Source: Rhodothermia bacterium
GTDB taxonomy: Bacteria > Bacteroidota > Rhodothermia > Rhodothermales > UBA2364
Assembly: GCA_017303715.1 (NCBI GenBank)
Contig: JAFLBZ010000003.1
Span: 124,001-188,000 of the forward strand
DNA length: 64,000 nt
Direction of reading: 5' to 3'
The translations under genes were made by a program, and so were the position numbers. The notes below the pieces were generated by a model. It saw nothing but the letters and a program-made list of their open reading frames with translations. It was not told the origin of the DNA and made no database searches. Below, piece after piece: positions 1 through 9,088 of this stretch (the stretch's first letter is position 1; each line of letters starts with the position of its first letter).

Positions 1-1
1 C

Positions 2-52
2 GATTTACATTTGGTGCGTCCGGTTGAAACGGAATTGGCTTCGGAAAACTAA
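2..52 (+). CDS. 3' end of an upstream gene (partial)
   Basis: A frame entering from the left edge reads DLHLVRPVETELASEN and stops at a TAA ending at 52, 36 bases before the epimerase start. Seventeen codons are too few to identify the product. One other frame is also open past this point, so the choice rests only on the natural-looking composition and the nearby downstream start. If correct, this gene and the epimerase may be cotranscribed. Confidence 0.35.
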   Translation, partial: DLHLVRPVETELASEN

Positions 53-88
53 TCCGTTTTTGCCTTTTTTCAACAAGTCCTTATTTTC

Positions 89-1051
89 ATGAAACTCGAA
101 CACATTGGGATTGCCGTTCAAGACGTGAAAACCGTCGAGTCACTCTATAACACACTTTTAGGTATCGTTCGCTATAAATCCGAGACCGTAGAACGTGAAG
201 GGGTGCGAACACACTTTTTGGCTGCCGGAAACGTGAAATTGGAACTTTTAGAGGCCCTACACGACGCTTCGCCCGTAGCAAAATACCTTGCGACAAAAGG
301 ACAAGGCTTGCACCACTTGGCCTTTGAAGTGCCTGATGCCGAGGACGCCATGCGCCGTTTGGTGGAGGCGGGATTTAAGCCCCTTGCCGATGCGCCCAAA
401 GCCGGAGCAGATGGGAAACGCATTTTTTTCCTGCACCCCAAGCAAACCCATGGCGTTTTGGTGGAATTGTGCCAATCCACACCCGTAACGTTTGACTATA
501 CCGAATACGAAACCAGCGCCGGAGGTGTGCGAATTTGCGAACGCGGCGCCCCCTCGAACCCTGTGCTGTTGCTCTTGCCAAGCTCCGAAGTCCCTGCAAC
601 CGATTGGGCGAATCTTGTATTGACCTTGGAGCAACAATTTCGCGTTTTGGTTTTTGATCCGCAAGACCTGACCGCCGCAAAAGTGGAAAACACCCTCCGC
701 CAATTACAGCTTTCCGAAGTTTATGTGGCCGCAACGTCTGCGCAATGTGTCTTGGCGTTAGAAATCGCACGAAACCAGCCGCAAGTCATCCAGAAAGTGG
801 TTTTATACAACTTGCCGTTGTCAAAAATTGGCAACTCTCTTCTAAGCCAAGTCAAAACCCCTTTGCTCCTTGCCTGCGACGATACTCACCCGGAAGCGCC
901 CCACTTGTTCTCCGTAAAAAACCTTGTTTCATCGGCTGAAATCGCCATTTTACCGACTCCAGCAGTAGATCCATCGAAACCTCTTCCGCCTCGTTCAACC
1001 CTATCGGTATTATTCGATACAGGCTTTATTAAGTGGTGGTACAACGCATAA
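89..1051 (+). CDS. mce: methylmalonyl-CoA epimerase with a degenerate alpha/beta-hydrolase-like C-terminal extension
   Basis: Residues 1-133 form a complete glyoxalase/VOC-fold methylmalonyl-CoA epimerase, which interconverts the (R)- and (S)-epimers between propionyl-CoA carboxylase and methylmalonyl-CoA mutase. The likely metal ligands are present: H5 in EHIGIAV, a His in GLHHLAF (75-76), and E126 in VLVELC. Family members usually end near residue 135. Here another 185 residues follow that resemble an alpha/beta-hydrolase core: strand VLLLLPSS (159-166) where an HG oxyanion motif is expected, FRVLVFDP (184-191), and AATSAQC (214-220) where GxSxG is expected. The flanking glycines and the catalytic His are absent, so this part is probably not a hydrolase. 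Cytoplasmic. A strong terminator follows. The epimerase call is firm; the extension's role is unknown. Confidence 0.88.
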   Translation: MKLEHIGIAVQDVKTVESLYNTLLGIVRYKSETVEREGVRTHFLAAGNVKLELLEALHDASPVAKYLATKGQGLHHLAFEVPDAEDAMRRLVEAGFKPLADAPKAGADGKRIFFLHPKQTHGVLVELCQSTPVTFDYTEYETSAGGVRICERGAPSNPVLLLLPSSEVPATDWANLVLTLEQQFRVLVFDPQDLTAAKVENTLRQLQLSEVYVAATSAQCVLALEIARNQPQVIQKVVLYNLPLSKIGNSLLSQVKTPLLLACDDTHPEAPHLFSVKNLVSSAEIAILPTPAVDPSKPLPPRSTLSVLFDTGFIKWWYNA

Positions 1052-1088
1052 AGCCTGTGAATGTAGCTTATGAGCTGTATTCATTTTG

Positions 1089-1124
1089 GGGATGCCTTTC
1101 CGTCGAGCTGGGCATCCCTTTTTA
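1089..1124 (+). terminator. intrinsic terminator after the epimerase gene
   Basis: GGGATGCC (1089-1096) pairs perfectly with GGCATCCC (1111-1118), with a 14-base loop and a following run of T. It lies 38 bases after the epimerase stop and separates that gene from glpK. Confidence 0.9.
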
Positions 1125-1204
1125 TATTTAGTGCCAAAAAACGCTTCTAATTCGCATCACTCCAAGCGTATCTTCCGGCATGTTCTCACCTTAAAGCCAA
1201 GACC

Positions 1205-2680
1205 ATGCCCAAATACATCCTCGCCTTAGACCAAGGCACCACCAGCAGCCGTGCCATCTTGTTCGATCATAAGGGTCACATCCAAGGCATAGCCCAACGC
1301 GAGTTCAGACAACACTTCCCACAAGCGGGATGGGTAGAACACGATCCGATGGACATTTGGGAATCGCAGAAGCGGGTAATGGAAGCCGTTACGTCTGGTA
1401 TATCTCCTGCCGATATTGCCGCCATCGGCATTACCAACCAACGTGAAACCACCTTGCTTTGGGATCGAAAAACCGGAAACCCCGTTGGCCCCGCCATCGT
1501 TTGGCAAGACCGGAGAACTGCTCCTATATGCGACGAATTGCGGGATTATGGCTTGTTACCACTTTTTAGACAAAAAACGGGTTTATTGCTCGACCCCTAT
1601 TTTTCGGGAACCAAACTCCGTTGGATGTTAGACGCTTCGCCCGACGTGCGTAGGCGGGCCGAAGCGGGCGAATTGGCGTTCGGAACGGTGGATACATGGC
1701 TATTATGGAACCTGACCGACGGGAAAGTCCATGCCACCGATGCCTCCAATGCCAGTCGAACTTTGCTCTATAACCTACACACCGGACAGTGGGACGACGA
1801 ACTTTTGGAACTGCTCAAAATCCCACGAAGCCTCTTACCGGAAATCCGCTCCAATGGCGAAGTTTTTGGACATACAGGACTTCTGGGGGGCTTTACACCC
1901 ATTGCCGGCGTTGCGGGCGACCAACAAGCCGCCCTCTTCGGACAAGCCTGCCACCGAAAAGGGATGGCCAAAAATACCTATGGAACCGGATGTTTCATGC
2001 TCTTGAACATCGGAGAAATGCCTGTTTTATCGGAAAATAACCTGATTACGACCGTAGCATGGGAATACAAAGGCCATAAAACTTTTGCCCTCGAAGGCAG
2101 TGTCTTTATTGCTGGTGCAGTGGTTCAATGGTTGCGAGATGGCTTGGGCATTATCCAAACCTCCGGCGAGGTGGAGCAGTTGGCTGCGGAAGTCGCTGAT
2201 ACAGATGGCGTTTATTTTGTACCCGCTTTTGCTGGATTGGGTGCACCCTATTGGGATCCGTATGCACGCGGAACCATTACAGGGCTGACGCGCGGAACCA
2301 AAGCCGCACATCTGGCACGCGCAGCCCTCGAAAGTATGGCACACCAAACGTGTGATGTCTTGGAGGCGATGCAGGCAGATGCCGGATTTGCCCTCGAAGA
2401 ATTACGGGTGGATGGCGGTGCGACTTCCAATAACCTTCTTCTACAAATTCAGGCCAATTTACTTGGAAAATCGGTTCTTCGACCCGTTATCACCGAGACC
2501 ACGGCACTCGGTGCGGCCTTCTTGGCAGGGCTTACGGTAGGATTCTGGCAAAGTACAGACGAAATTGCCGAACTATGGACCACCGATACACGATTTAATC
2601 CAAAGGTTTCCGCTCAACAGGTTGCCCAAAATCGTGCTGGTTGGGCAAAAGCCATCGGACGTGCGCAACATTGGGCTTAA
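1205..2680 (+). CDS. glpK: glycerol kinase
   Basis: ATP-dependent phosphorylation of glycerol to sn-glycerol 3-phosphate in the cytoplasm; FGGY carbohydrate-kinase family with two actin-like domains. The protein has the usual length (491 aa). Visible signatures are the N-terminal phosphate-binding loop [13 protein letters not shown] (9-21), the glycerol-site segments TNQRET (77-82) and WQDRRT (100-105), [13 protein letters not shown] near residue 235, and the C-terminal DGGATSNN adenosine motif. The start is the only reasonable one and sits directly before the first strand. No glycerol facilitator or glycerol-3-phosphate dehydrogenase gene is adjacent, so it appears monocistronic between the terminator at 1089-1124 and the next gene. 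Confidence 0.96.
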   Translation: MPKYILALDQGTTSSRAILFDHKGHIQGIAQREFRQHFPQAGWVEHDPMDIWESQKRVMEAVTSGISPADIAAIGITNQRETTLLWDRKTGNPVGPAIVWQDRRTAPICDELRDYGLLPLFRQKTGLLLDPYFSGTKLRWMLDASPDVRRRAEAGELAFGTVDTWLLWNLTDGKVHATDASNASRTLLYNLHTGQWDDELLELLKIPRSLLPEIRSNGEVFGHTGLLGGFTPIAGVAGDQQAALFGQACHRKGMAKNTYGTGCFMLLNIGEMPVLSENNLITTVAWEYKGHKTFALEGSVFIAGAVVQWLRDGLGIIQTSGEVEQLAAEVADTDGVYFVPAFAGLGAPYWDPYARGTITGLTRGTKAAHLARAALESMAHQTCDVLEAMQADAGFALEELRVDGGATSNNLLLQIQANLLGKSVLRPVITETTALGAAFLAGLTVGFWQSTDEIAELWTTDTRFNPKVSAQQVAQNRAGWAKAIGRAQHWA

Positions 2681-2957
2681 TCTTCCACAGACTCACTTGG
2701 GTTATGGGTTCATCAACTTGCGCCATGATGAACGATAAAATCTTGTAAGGACAGCTTTCCGATGTTCTTCAAGACTTACTTAGCCCCATCGAGGTAGCCT
2801 ACTCCTATAAATTGGATTGCTGGCAGCGCGTAACCGAAGCCAATGTATTTAAAATCTATCTACTAATTAAAGAAGCTAATTCATTTAATAACAACAATTT
2901 AAAACCATAATTCACGTTAATACTCAGCTCCACACTTGTTACCTAACCCCTGTTATC

Positions 2958-5177
2958 ATGAAGCGCCTCATTTCTTTACTCTGGTTTTGTGTTGCCGTGC
3001 CAGTACTCGCACAATCCACCCTTAAACAAGGGCAAATAATCCAAGAGTCCCTGACCCTTTCTGGTGGCGAATACCGCTTTTCTGGTGCTGACCGTTTAGA
3101 CATCCCTGTTTTGACCATCACGGGCAACGACCTCACGATAGATTTTGGCGGGGCTGTTATTCGGGGAAATACACAGGTAAACCATCCCGAAACTTTCAAA
3201 GGCTTGGGCATTTTGATCAAAAACGGTAAAAATATTCACCTCCGCAACCTTACCATTCGGGGCTATAAAGTGGCAATAATGGCCGAAAATATGGAGAATT
3301 TAACCATAGAAGATCTAAACGCAAGCTACAACTACCGCCCCAAACTCAAGAGCCTAAGAACCCGCGAAAACATAGACGATTGGTTGTCTTTCCATCAAAA
3401 TGAAAAGGATGAATGGCTGAACTATGGCATGGCGATCTACCTGAAAGATTGCCAAAATCCCACAATCCGGCGAGTAGTGGCAACCAATGGCTTTAATGCC
3501 TTGATGCTGATGCGCGTAAACGGTGGACTGATTTACAACAACAATTTTTCGTTCAACTCCGGTTTGGGGATTGGCATGTATCGGAGTAGTCAAAACCGCA
3601 TCCTGCACAACCGATTGGATTGGAATGTGCGGGGATATAGTCATGGATTTTATCAGCGAGGACAAGACTCTGCGGGTATTCTGATTTACGAGCAATCCAA
3701 CCAAAACCAATTTGCCTTCAACTCGGCCACCCATTCTGGCGATGGCTTTTTTCTCTGGGCCGGACAAACCACCATGGATACCGGACAAGGAGGCTGTAAC
3801 GACAATTTGCTCTATCAAAACGATTTTTCCCATGCACCTACCAATGGCATCGAAGTAACCTTTAGCCGTAGCATCATTCTACAAAACCGCATACACGAAT
3901 GTGACCATGGTATTTGGGGAGGTTATAGTTTCGAAAGTTTGGTACAGGGCAACGATTTTGCCGAAAACCGCATTGCAATTGCGATAGAACATGGGCAATA
4001 CAACCAAGTCCTAAACAATGCTTTCCGCAAAGACCAAACGGCGATCCGGCTTTGGCAACGGGAAAAAGAACCCGAAGACTGGATCTATGCCCAAAAACGC
4101 GATACCCGTAGCCGATTTTACCACATTACCGGAAACCGTTTTGTCGGACATAAAACCGTCTTAGACGTGGATCGTTCGGAAAATGTCCGGTTTTATGGCA
4201 ATGAGGTAGGAGCCTCCGAACGTTTTGTCTCCGTAAAAAATGCCACTTCAGCGCAAATCCCCGTGTATGGCAATCGGTTGAGTCAAGTTGCAAATTGGGG
4301 CAGTGGATTGGAAATCTGGGCCGACGAAAACAAATCACTACAAACTACTTTGACGCCCGAAATGGGACTTAAAGGCTTAGACTTACCTAAACCTTTACCC
4401 GATGGAATAGATGCCATGCTCCCTAAAAACCACCCAAGAGGTCGCAAGTTCATCCTCATGACGGAATACGGCCCGTATAATTTCACCTACCCACACGTCC
4501 GCATAGACTCGCTCGCGGGCGATACGTATCGGTTTACCATTCTCGGACAAGCGGGAAAATGGCGGGTTCAGGCCGTAAAGGGGCTTAAAAACCTCTCTAC
4601 ATCTTCCGGTGGTTTTCCGGCGACCATCACCGCTACACGCGGAGCCGGAAATGAGGTCGCACTCGTCTTGGCTTATATCGGGCCTGCCTTCGAGACCGCT
4701 TTTGGCGAGACCATTCCAGACAACAAACCACATTTGTTTGAAATACGTTGGATTGAACCGGCCTGGCGTTGGGACGTTCATTTCTTTGCATACGAAGAGG
4801 CTTCGCACCCGCTCAAAAATCCTACTGCCTTCCAACAAGTCCTTGCCGGAAAGCCTATCCGAAGTATCCAAACCCGCGATTTGGGATACAATTGGTGGCG
4901 CTCACCAGAGAATGATGCCACTATCCCACCCGACAGATTTGCAACCCGCGCCGAGACCACCTTCGAAGCCGCTGGCAAATTTAACCTGCAAGTCACTTCC
5001 GATGACGGTGTTCGCGTTTGGTTAGACGACAAGTTAATTCTGGAGCGTTGGGATATCCACGTACCCACAACCGATCTCATCCCGCTGATGCTGAAAGGCA
5101 AACACAAAATCCGTGTGGAACATTTCGAGGGTGGCGGCTTTGCTTGCCTTGATGTACAGCTATTGGAACGACCATAG
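2958..5177 (+). CDS. secreted right-handed beta-helix protein with C-terminal PA14-like domain
   Basis: A cleavable signal peptide (1-19, ending VLAQ) is followed by a long parallel beta-helix of the NosD/carbohydrate-binding type, roughly residues 30-430. Repeated coils rich in N and I are visible, such as ILHNRLDWN, IILQNRIHE and FYGNEVG. A middle beta-rich segment follows, and residues about 625-738 resemble a PA14 domain, with the typical TSDDGVRVWLDDKLIL...W stretch and a closing VEHFEGGG. Such proteins usually bind or cleave polysaccharides at the cell surface; no catalytic residues can be assigned here. No C-terminal type IX sorting domain is evident. The 277 bases between glpK and this start are AT-rich near the gene and hold nothing recognisable. 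Confidence 0.8.
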   Translation: MKRLISLLWFCVAVPVLAQSTLKQGQIIQESLTLSGGEYRFSGADRLDIPVLTITGNDLTIDFGGAVIRGNTQVNHPETFKGLGILIKNGKNIHLRNLTIRGYKVAIMAENMENLTIEDLNASYNYRPKLKSLRTRENIDDWLSFHQNEKDEWLNYGMAIYLKDCQNPTIRRVVATNGFNALMLMRVNGGLIYNNNFSFNSGLGIGMYRSSQNRILHNRLDWNVRGYSHGFYQRGQDSAGILIYEQSNQNQFAFNSATHSGDGFFLWAGQTTMDTGQGGCNDNLLYQNDFSHAPTNGIEVTFSRSIILQNRIHECDHGIWGGYSFESLVQGNDFAENRIAIAIEHGQYNQVLNNAFRKDQTAIRLWQREKEPEDWIYAQKRDTRSRFYHITGNRFVGHKTVLDVDRSENVRFYGNEVGASERFVSVKNATSAQIPVYGNRLSQVANWGSGLEIWADENKSLQTTLTPEMGLKGLDLPKPLPDGIDAMLPKNHPRGRKFILMTEYGPYNFTYPHVRIDSLAGDTYRFTILGQAGKWRVQAVKGLKNLSTSSGGFPATITATRGAGNEVALVLAYIGPAFETAFGETIPDNKPHLFEIRWIEPAWRWDVHFFAYEEASHPLKNPTAFQQVLAGKPIRSIQTRDLGYNWWRSPENDATIPPDRFATRAETTFEAAGKFNLQVTSDDGVRVWLDDKLILERWDIHVPTTDLIPLMLKGKHKIRVEHFEGGGFACLDVQLLERP

Positions 5178-5390
5178 GGCTGCGGGCTAATGGTTCCAGA
5201 CCGTCGTTAGCACCCATTTTGGCAGGGCATGATACCTTGTTCGCGCTATAAATAAGACCTACGTTATGAAATTTCGTGGTTGCGTAAATGCTGGTTTTAA
5301 AAAGATTTGTCCTACTTTTGAACGCACGGAAAAGCCCCGTAGGAGTGACATCATCATAGAAAACCGTTTCCATCACACGGCATTCATCCT

Positions 5391-5910
5391 TTACCATCGT
5401 TCAGGGCTAATTGACATCAAAACAGCAGCTACCGGATTGTCTTGCATCAAAAAGGTCTGCCAATTTATACGGTTGAGTTGAATGGTACGAAATCGAAAAG
5501 ACATCACATCCAGATCCGAGAATGAAGACCCTAATTGGTCTTCCACAGGCTTTTTGGGCGTATCCCAAGTCAACAAGGCCATTGGATCAATGGGGAGCCG
5601 ATGTCTTTCAAAAATCCGCATCGTATAAAGGAACATACGCTCCAACGACCATTTCCGGCTGTCTGCCTGCGGTTCTAAAAACACCTCCTTCGACTTCATT
5701 TTGCACTTAATCAACAAGTCAATCTCTTTAAGCTCGCCGATGTCAAGCAGTTGAATAAGTTCTTTGTCTAAAAACTCGAAGGAATTCGAGACAAGGTCTT
5801 GTGCCAATTTAGGGGCAAACAAGGCTATACATTCAAAGGTAAACGTTCTAATCAGTCCCTTGAAAAGTCCGTCGGGATCGGTATGAGCAGCCTCGATCGA
5901 AAGTGGGCAT
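5391..5910 (-). pseudogene. Rpn-family (recombination-promoting nuclease/putative transposase) gene, frameshifted and C-terminally truncated
   Basis: The main open frame (5391-5822) matches the middle of Rpn/YhgA-type PD-(D/E)XK proteins: FLDKELIQLL, a D/E..K core ending FLEPQAD, RMFLYTMRIFERH, and WQTFLMQDNPVAAVLM. Reading upstream in the same frame continues the family's N-terminus as HTDPDGLFKGLIRTFTFECIALFAPK but finds a TGA and no start codon. The expected opening MPTFDR, from ATG at 5908-5910, lies in a neighbouring frame, so a one-base shift near 5890-5895 breaks the gene. The C-terminus also stops right after the NPVAAVLM segment, where relatives continue for another hundred residues or more. 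Intact family members are DNA endonucleases that promote RecA-independent recombination. A sequencing error could explain the shift but not the missing tail. Confidence 0.65.
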
Positions 5911-5921
5911 GATAACCAATC

Positions 5922-6305
5922 TCAATTTGCATTTGCAACAAGCTGAAAAGCGGGCACATTCACCCAAAAACGTTCACCGCTCTCCCGTTCCATGAGATAC
6001 GCCCCCTCCATACTACCTTTCAACGTCTCCAGAATGCAAAAGCTGTTGTATTCATAGTTTCCACCGGGTTCAATTATAGGTTGTTGCCCCACAACACCCT
6101 CACCTTCTACAAGGTCTAACCGATTGTTCCCGTGGTCAATACGCCACTTTCGATGAAGCAATTGCACAGCAACCGGACTGTTATTAATGATCTCGATAAA
6201 ATAGGCAAAGACAAGTCGTTTATTAAAAAAATCCGAACGTCCGTCTAAATAAAGTGGGCGCACCGTGACGGTAATGGCTTGAGTGGTTTCGGCGTATTTG
6301 ATCAT
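5922..6305 (-). CDS. apaG: ApaG domain protein (DUF525)
   Basis: A 127-residue ApaG protein, a small cytoplasmic fibronectin-III-like fold linked in enterobacteria to Co2+/Mg2+ tolerance, whose biochemical role remains open. The family core is clear: VTVRPLYLD, FAYFIEIIN, LLHRKWRID, the glycine loop GEGVVGQQPIIEPGG, and a closing GAYLMERESGERFWVNVPAF. I start at the ATG ending at 6305 because MIKYAETT begins the conserved fold; an upstream in-frame ATG at 6356 adds 17 unconserved residues. It is followed by the broken Rpn gene on the same strand. Confidence 0.88.
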   Translation of the reverse strand: MIKYAETTQAITVTVRPLYLDGRSDFFNKRLVFAYFIEIINNSPVAVQLLHRKWRIDHGNNRLDLVEGEGVVGQQPIIEPGGNYEYNSFCILETLKGSMEGAYLMERESGERFWVNVPAFQLVANAN

Positions 6306-6550
6306 AACCTCATATGTTTTAGGGAATACAAAAATTTTTTGGGGCACAATGACCATCCTATATCCTTTACGCCGCCCATTGTGTTTAAGAAAGCACCTTC
6401 CTTCTTGGAAGAATCCCCAAAGATTTTATTAGAATATATATATAGACCTTGAAAAAAAACATCCGTTCCGTACTTTTAATGTTTCAAAATATTTTACGAG
6501 GGCTATTTCCAAGAAAAACACCCTCTACATTCTGTCTTAAGTCTCGTTGT

Positions 6551-8419
6551 ATGGAATTAGCAACACAGAAACCCGTAACGTCCCTTGATGAAGTCACCAT
6601 CCTTTTCGCCGGAGACTCTGGAGATGGGATGCAACTTACGGGTACCCAATTTACCTTAGCGACAGCTCTTGCGCTGAATGATTTAGCCACCTTGCCGGAT
6701 TTCCCTGCCGAAATCCGTGCGCCACAAGGGACAACTTATGGAGTTTCGGCCTTCCAAATCCATTTTGGCTCCAAAGACATCCACACGCCCGGTGACGACG
6801 TCAACCTCTTGGTGGCGATGAATCCGGCAGCGCTAAAAGTAAATCTTCATCGCGTCCGTAAGGGATGTACGTTGCTGGTCAATAGCAATGCTTTTGGAAA
6901 ACGGGACTTAGATTTGGCGAAATACGCCTCAAATCCACTTGAAGATGGCTCCTTAGATGGGTTCCAAGTGATACAAGTACCGATTACCACGCTTACGCAC
7001 GAAGCCCTAAAACCCTTCGGACTTGATAAAAAGACGATGGATCGCTCCAAAAACATGTTTGCTCTTGGGCTGTGTTTGTGGATGTATTCGCGACCTATTG
7101 AACCGATCATTAAACTTATCCAACAAAAGTTTGCAAAAAAGCCCCAAATTGTAGAGGTAAATACTACCGTTTTACAAAAAGGCTGGAACTATGGCGAGAC
7201 AACCGAAGCCTTTGCGGTACGCTATTTGGTTAAGCCGTCTTCCGAGTTACCTAAAGGGAAATACCGCTCTATTCATGGGAACGAAGCGATTGTACTCGGT
7301 TTGGCTGCGGTTGCCGATAAAGGTGGAATGGAAGTTCTTTACGCCTCGTACCCGATTACGCCCGCTTCCGACATTCTACATCAAGTTTCTGGACTCAAGC
7401 ATTTTGGCATTAAAACCATTCAAGCAGAGGACGAGATTGCGGCTGCGGGTGCTGCTATTGGCGCCAGTTTTGGTGGCGTTTTAGGAGTGACGGGCACATC
7501 TGGCCCGGGTCTTGCCCTCAAAATGGAAGCCATTGGGCTTGCTGTAATGACGGAGTTGCCTTTGGTGGTGATAGACGTCCAACGTGGTGGCCCCTCGACC
7601 GGTCTGCCTACCAAAACAGAACAAGCAGACCTCCTACAGGCCATGTATGGCCGAAATGGGGAAGCACCTGTTTGTGTTTTGGCAGCTTCTACGCCGGGAG
7701 ACTGTTTTTACATGACTTATGAAGCGTGCCGTATTGCAACCAAATACATGACGCCCGTTATTTTACTGACCGATGGTTATCTTGCAAATGGTGCAGAGCC
7801 TTGGTTGATTCCCGATGTGGACAGCCTAAAAGCCTTTGAGCCGCCCTTCATTACCGAGCCTAACGCAACCGTAAATGATAGCCCCGCTTTCCATCCTTAT
7901 GTCCGTAATCCCGAAACCCTCGCCCGTCCATGGGCAAAGCCGGGGATTTCGGGATTAGAACACCGGATTGGCGGTATCGAAAAAGCGGATGGCATTGGAA
8001 ACGTGAGCTACGACCCTGCAAACCATCACTTTATGGTAAAACGCCGTGCAGAAAAAATACAACGCATCCAAGCCGAAATCCCACCTACGCCCATTTTGGG
8101 AGAACAAACGGGCGAACTCTTGGTTGTGGGCTGGGGCGGAACCCGAGGCGCCATCGAAGCAGCAGTGAGGCAACTCCGAGATAAGGGGGCCAAAGTCTCG
8201 GCTATACACATACAACATATGAACCCTTTACCGCCCGATTTAGCGGATATCTTCAAAGGTTTTCGCCAGTATTTGGTTCCAGAATTAAACAATGGTCAAT
8301 TGGTTCGGATTTTACGCGATCAATTCCTGCTTAATTTTGTACCCTTCGACAAGATTCAAGGGCTTCCCTTTAAATCTTCTGAGATTGAGGCTAAAATTTC
8401 AGACATGCTATCCTTATGA
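6551..8419 (+). CDS. korA: 2-oxoacid:ferredoxin oxidoreductase, fused gamma-alpha subunit (2-oxoglutarate type)
   Basis: With the beta subunit at 9089 it forms a thiamine-dependent enzyme that oxidatively decarboxylates a 2-oxoacid, most likely 2-oxoglutarate, to the acyl-CoA with reduction of ferredoxin, replacing the dehydrogenase complex in the TCA cycle. Residues 1-190 are the gamma domain (LFAGDSGDGMQLTG); residues about 240-480 are the pyrimidine-binding domain of the alpha chain (YPITPASDIL, AEDEIAAAGAAIGASFGG, GTSGPGLALK), then the C-terminal transketolase-like domain. I place the start at ATG 6551, just before the conserved domain; an in-frame ATG at 6449 would add a lysine-rich unconserved stretch. 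The stop overlaps the next gene by four bases (ATGA). The substrate is inferred from family resemblance. Confidence 0.92.
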   Translation: MELATQKPVTSLDEVTILFAGDSGDGMQLTGTQFTLATALALNDLATLPDFPAEIRAPQGTTYGVSAFQIHFGSKDIHTPGDDVNLLVAMNPAALKVNLHRVRKGCTLLVNSNAFGKRDLDLAKYASNPLEDGSLDGFQVIQVPITTLTHEALKPFGLDKKTMDRSKNMFALGLCLWMYSRPIEPIIKLIQQKFAKKPQIVEVNTTVLQKGWNYGETTEAFAVRYLVKPSSELPKGKYRSIHGNEAIVLGLAAVADKGGMEVLYASYPITPASDILHQVSGLKHFGIKTIQAEDEIAAAGAAIGASFGGVLGVTGTSGPGLALKMEAIGLAVMTELPLVVIDVQRGGPSTGLPTKTEQADLLQAMYGRNGEAPVCVLAASTPGDCFYMTYEACRIATKYMTPVILLTDGYLANGAEPWLIPDVDSLKAFEPPFITEPNATVNDSPAFHPYVRNPETLARPWAKPGISGLEHRIGGIEKADGIGNVSYDPANHHFMVKRRAEKIQRIQAEIPPTPILGEQTGELLVVGWGGTRGAIEAAVRQLRDKGAKVSAIHIQHMNPLPPDLADIFKGFRQYLVPELNNGQLVRILRDQFLLNFVPFDKIQGLPFKSSEIEAKISDMLSL

Positions 8420-9078
8420 GTCCAACTCTTCGCACAAACGCACACCGATTGGGCGTAGCCTCTTTGATTTTAGGCGTGTTTGCCACCATCATGTGGCCAC
8501 AACACTATGGGATTGGCTTGATCGTTTGGGGCTTGGGGGGCATTGTACTACTCCTTGGAGACAAGGCATGGAGTAGCAAAATGATCATGATTGGGGTATC
8601 CATTGCGGTTTACTTTGCGTATCAGGTCATTTTTTTCGTAAACAACAAAACCGAGCCAGAAACCTTCCTATTACCCCAAGACTACAGAGGCGAGGTGCGT
8701 GTCCTTTACAGCCAACGACGAGGTGTAGCAGAAGAAAAAGAAGACAAACGTATTATTCATCGTATAGACTCGACAGGTGTTTTGTTCTCCCAATTTAAGT
8801 TTGTCCCCGGTTTTGTGGATTGGCAGTTCTTTTACGAAGACAAACAAGGCAACCGAGTACCTATATACTACAAAATAGATAAAGAAGAACAACTACCTCA
8901 AGGTGCGGTGGGCATTCATGACCTCGATACCGAGATGTTTGACGGAGAACCTTCTATGCACTTTTTTGTAGGAACAGAAGCCGAGTTAAAAAACCGCCCA
9001 ACCAAGATGCGTGCCCGCTTAGATTCGTTGGTGCGCATTAGACTAAATAAGAAACAACCAGACATAACGTCTTTATAA
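8416..9078 (+). CDS. small membrane protein resembling DUF6843, embedded between korA and korB
   Basis: A 220-residue protein with two or three N-terminal hydrophobic segments (about 12-50 and 56-75) and a polar C-terminal domain starting near FLLPQDYRGEVRVLY (about 88-102). The pattern of a Y-x-G-x-V strand, a charged loop and later VLFSQF resembles the uncharacterised DUF6843 domain of Bacteroidota; this is recall, not a search result. Its start overlaps the korA stop as ATGA and its own stop is 10 bases before korB, so the three genes should be one transcript with translational coupling. No redox motif or cysteine pair is visible. Function unknown; a membrane-tethering or accessory role for the ferredoxin oxidoreductase is possible only from position. 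Confidence 0.75.
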   Translation: MSPTLRTNAHRLGVASLILGVFATIMWPQHYGIGLIVWGLGGIVLLLGDKAWSSKMIMIGVSIAVYFAYQVIFFVNNKTEPETFLLPQDYRGEVRVLYSQRRGVAEEKEDKRIIHRIDSTGVLFSQFKFVPGFVDWQFFYEDKQGNRVPIYYKIDKEEQLPQGAVGIHDLDTEMFDGEPSMHFFVGTEAELKNRPTKMRARLDSLVRIRLNKKQPDITSL

Positions 9079-9088
9079 ACAAGCGCAT

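Noticed and set aside
2760..2910. A possible gene remnant between glpK and the beta-helix gene
   Set aside because: A 49-codon frame (GQLSDVL...NNNLKP) has no start codon and no resemblance to anything I recognise.
5077..5397. Continuation of the Rpn gene beyond its stop in another frame
   Set aside because: The sequence there (MVKDECRVMETVF...) does not look like the family's C-terminal region and overlaps the end of the beta-helix gene on the other strand.
6449..6550. N-terminal extension of the korA gene
   Set aside because: The 34 residues are lysine- and arginine-rich with no resemblance to the family, and the ATG at 6551 lies just before the conserved domain.
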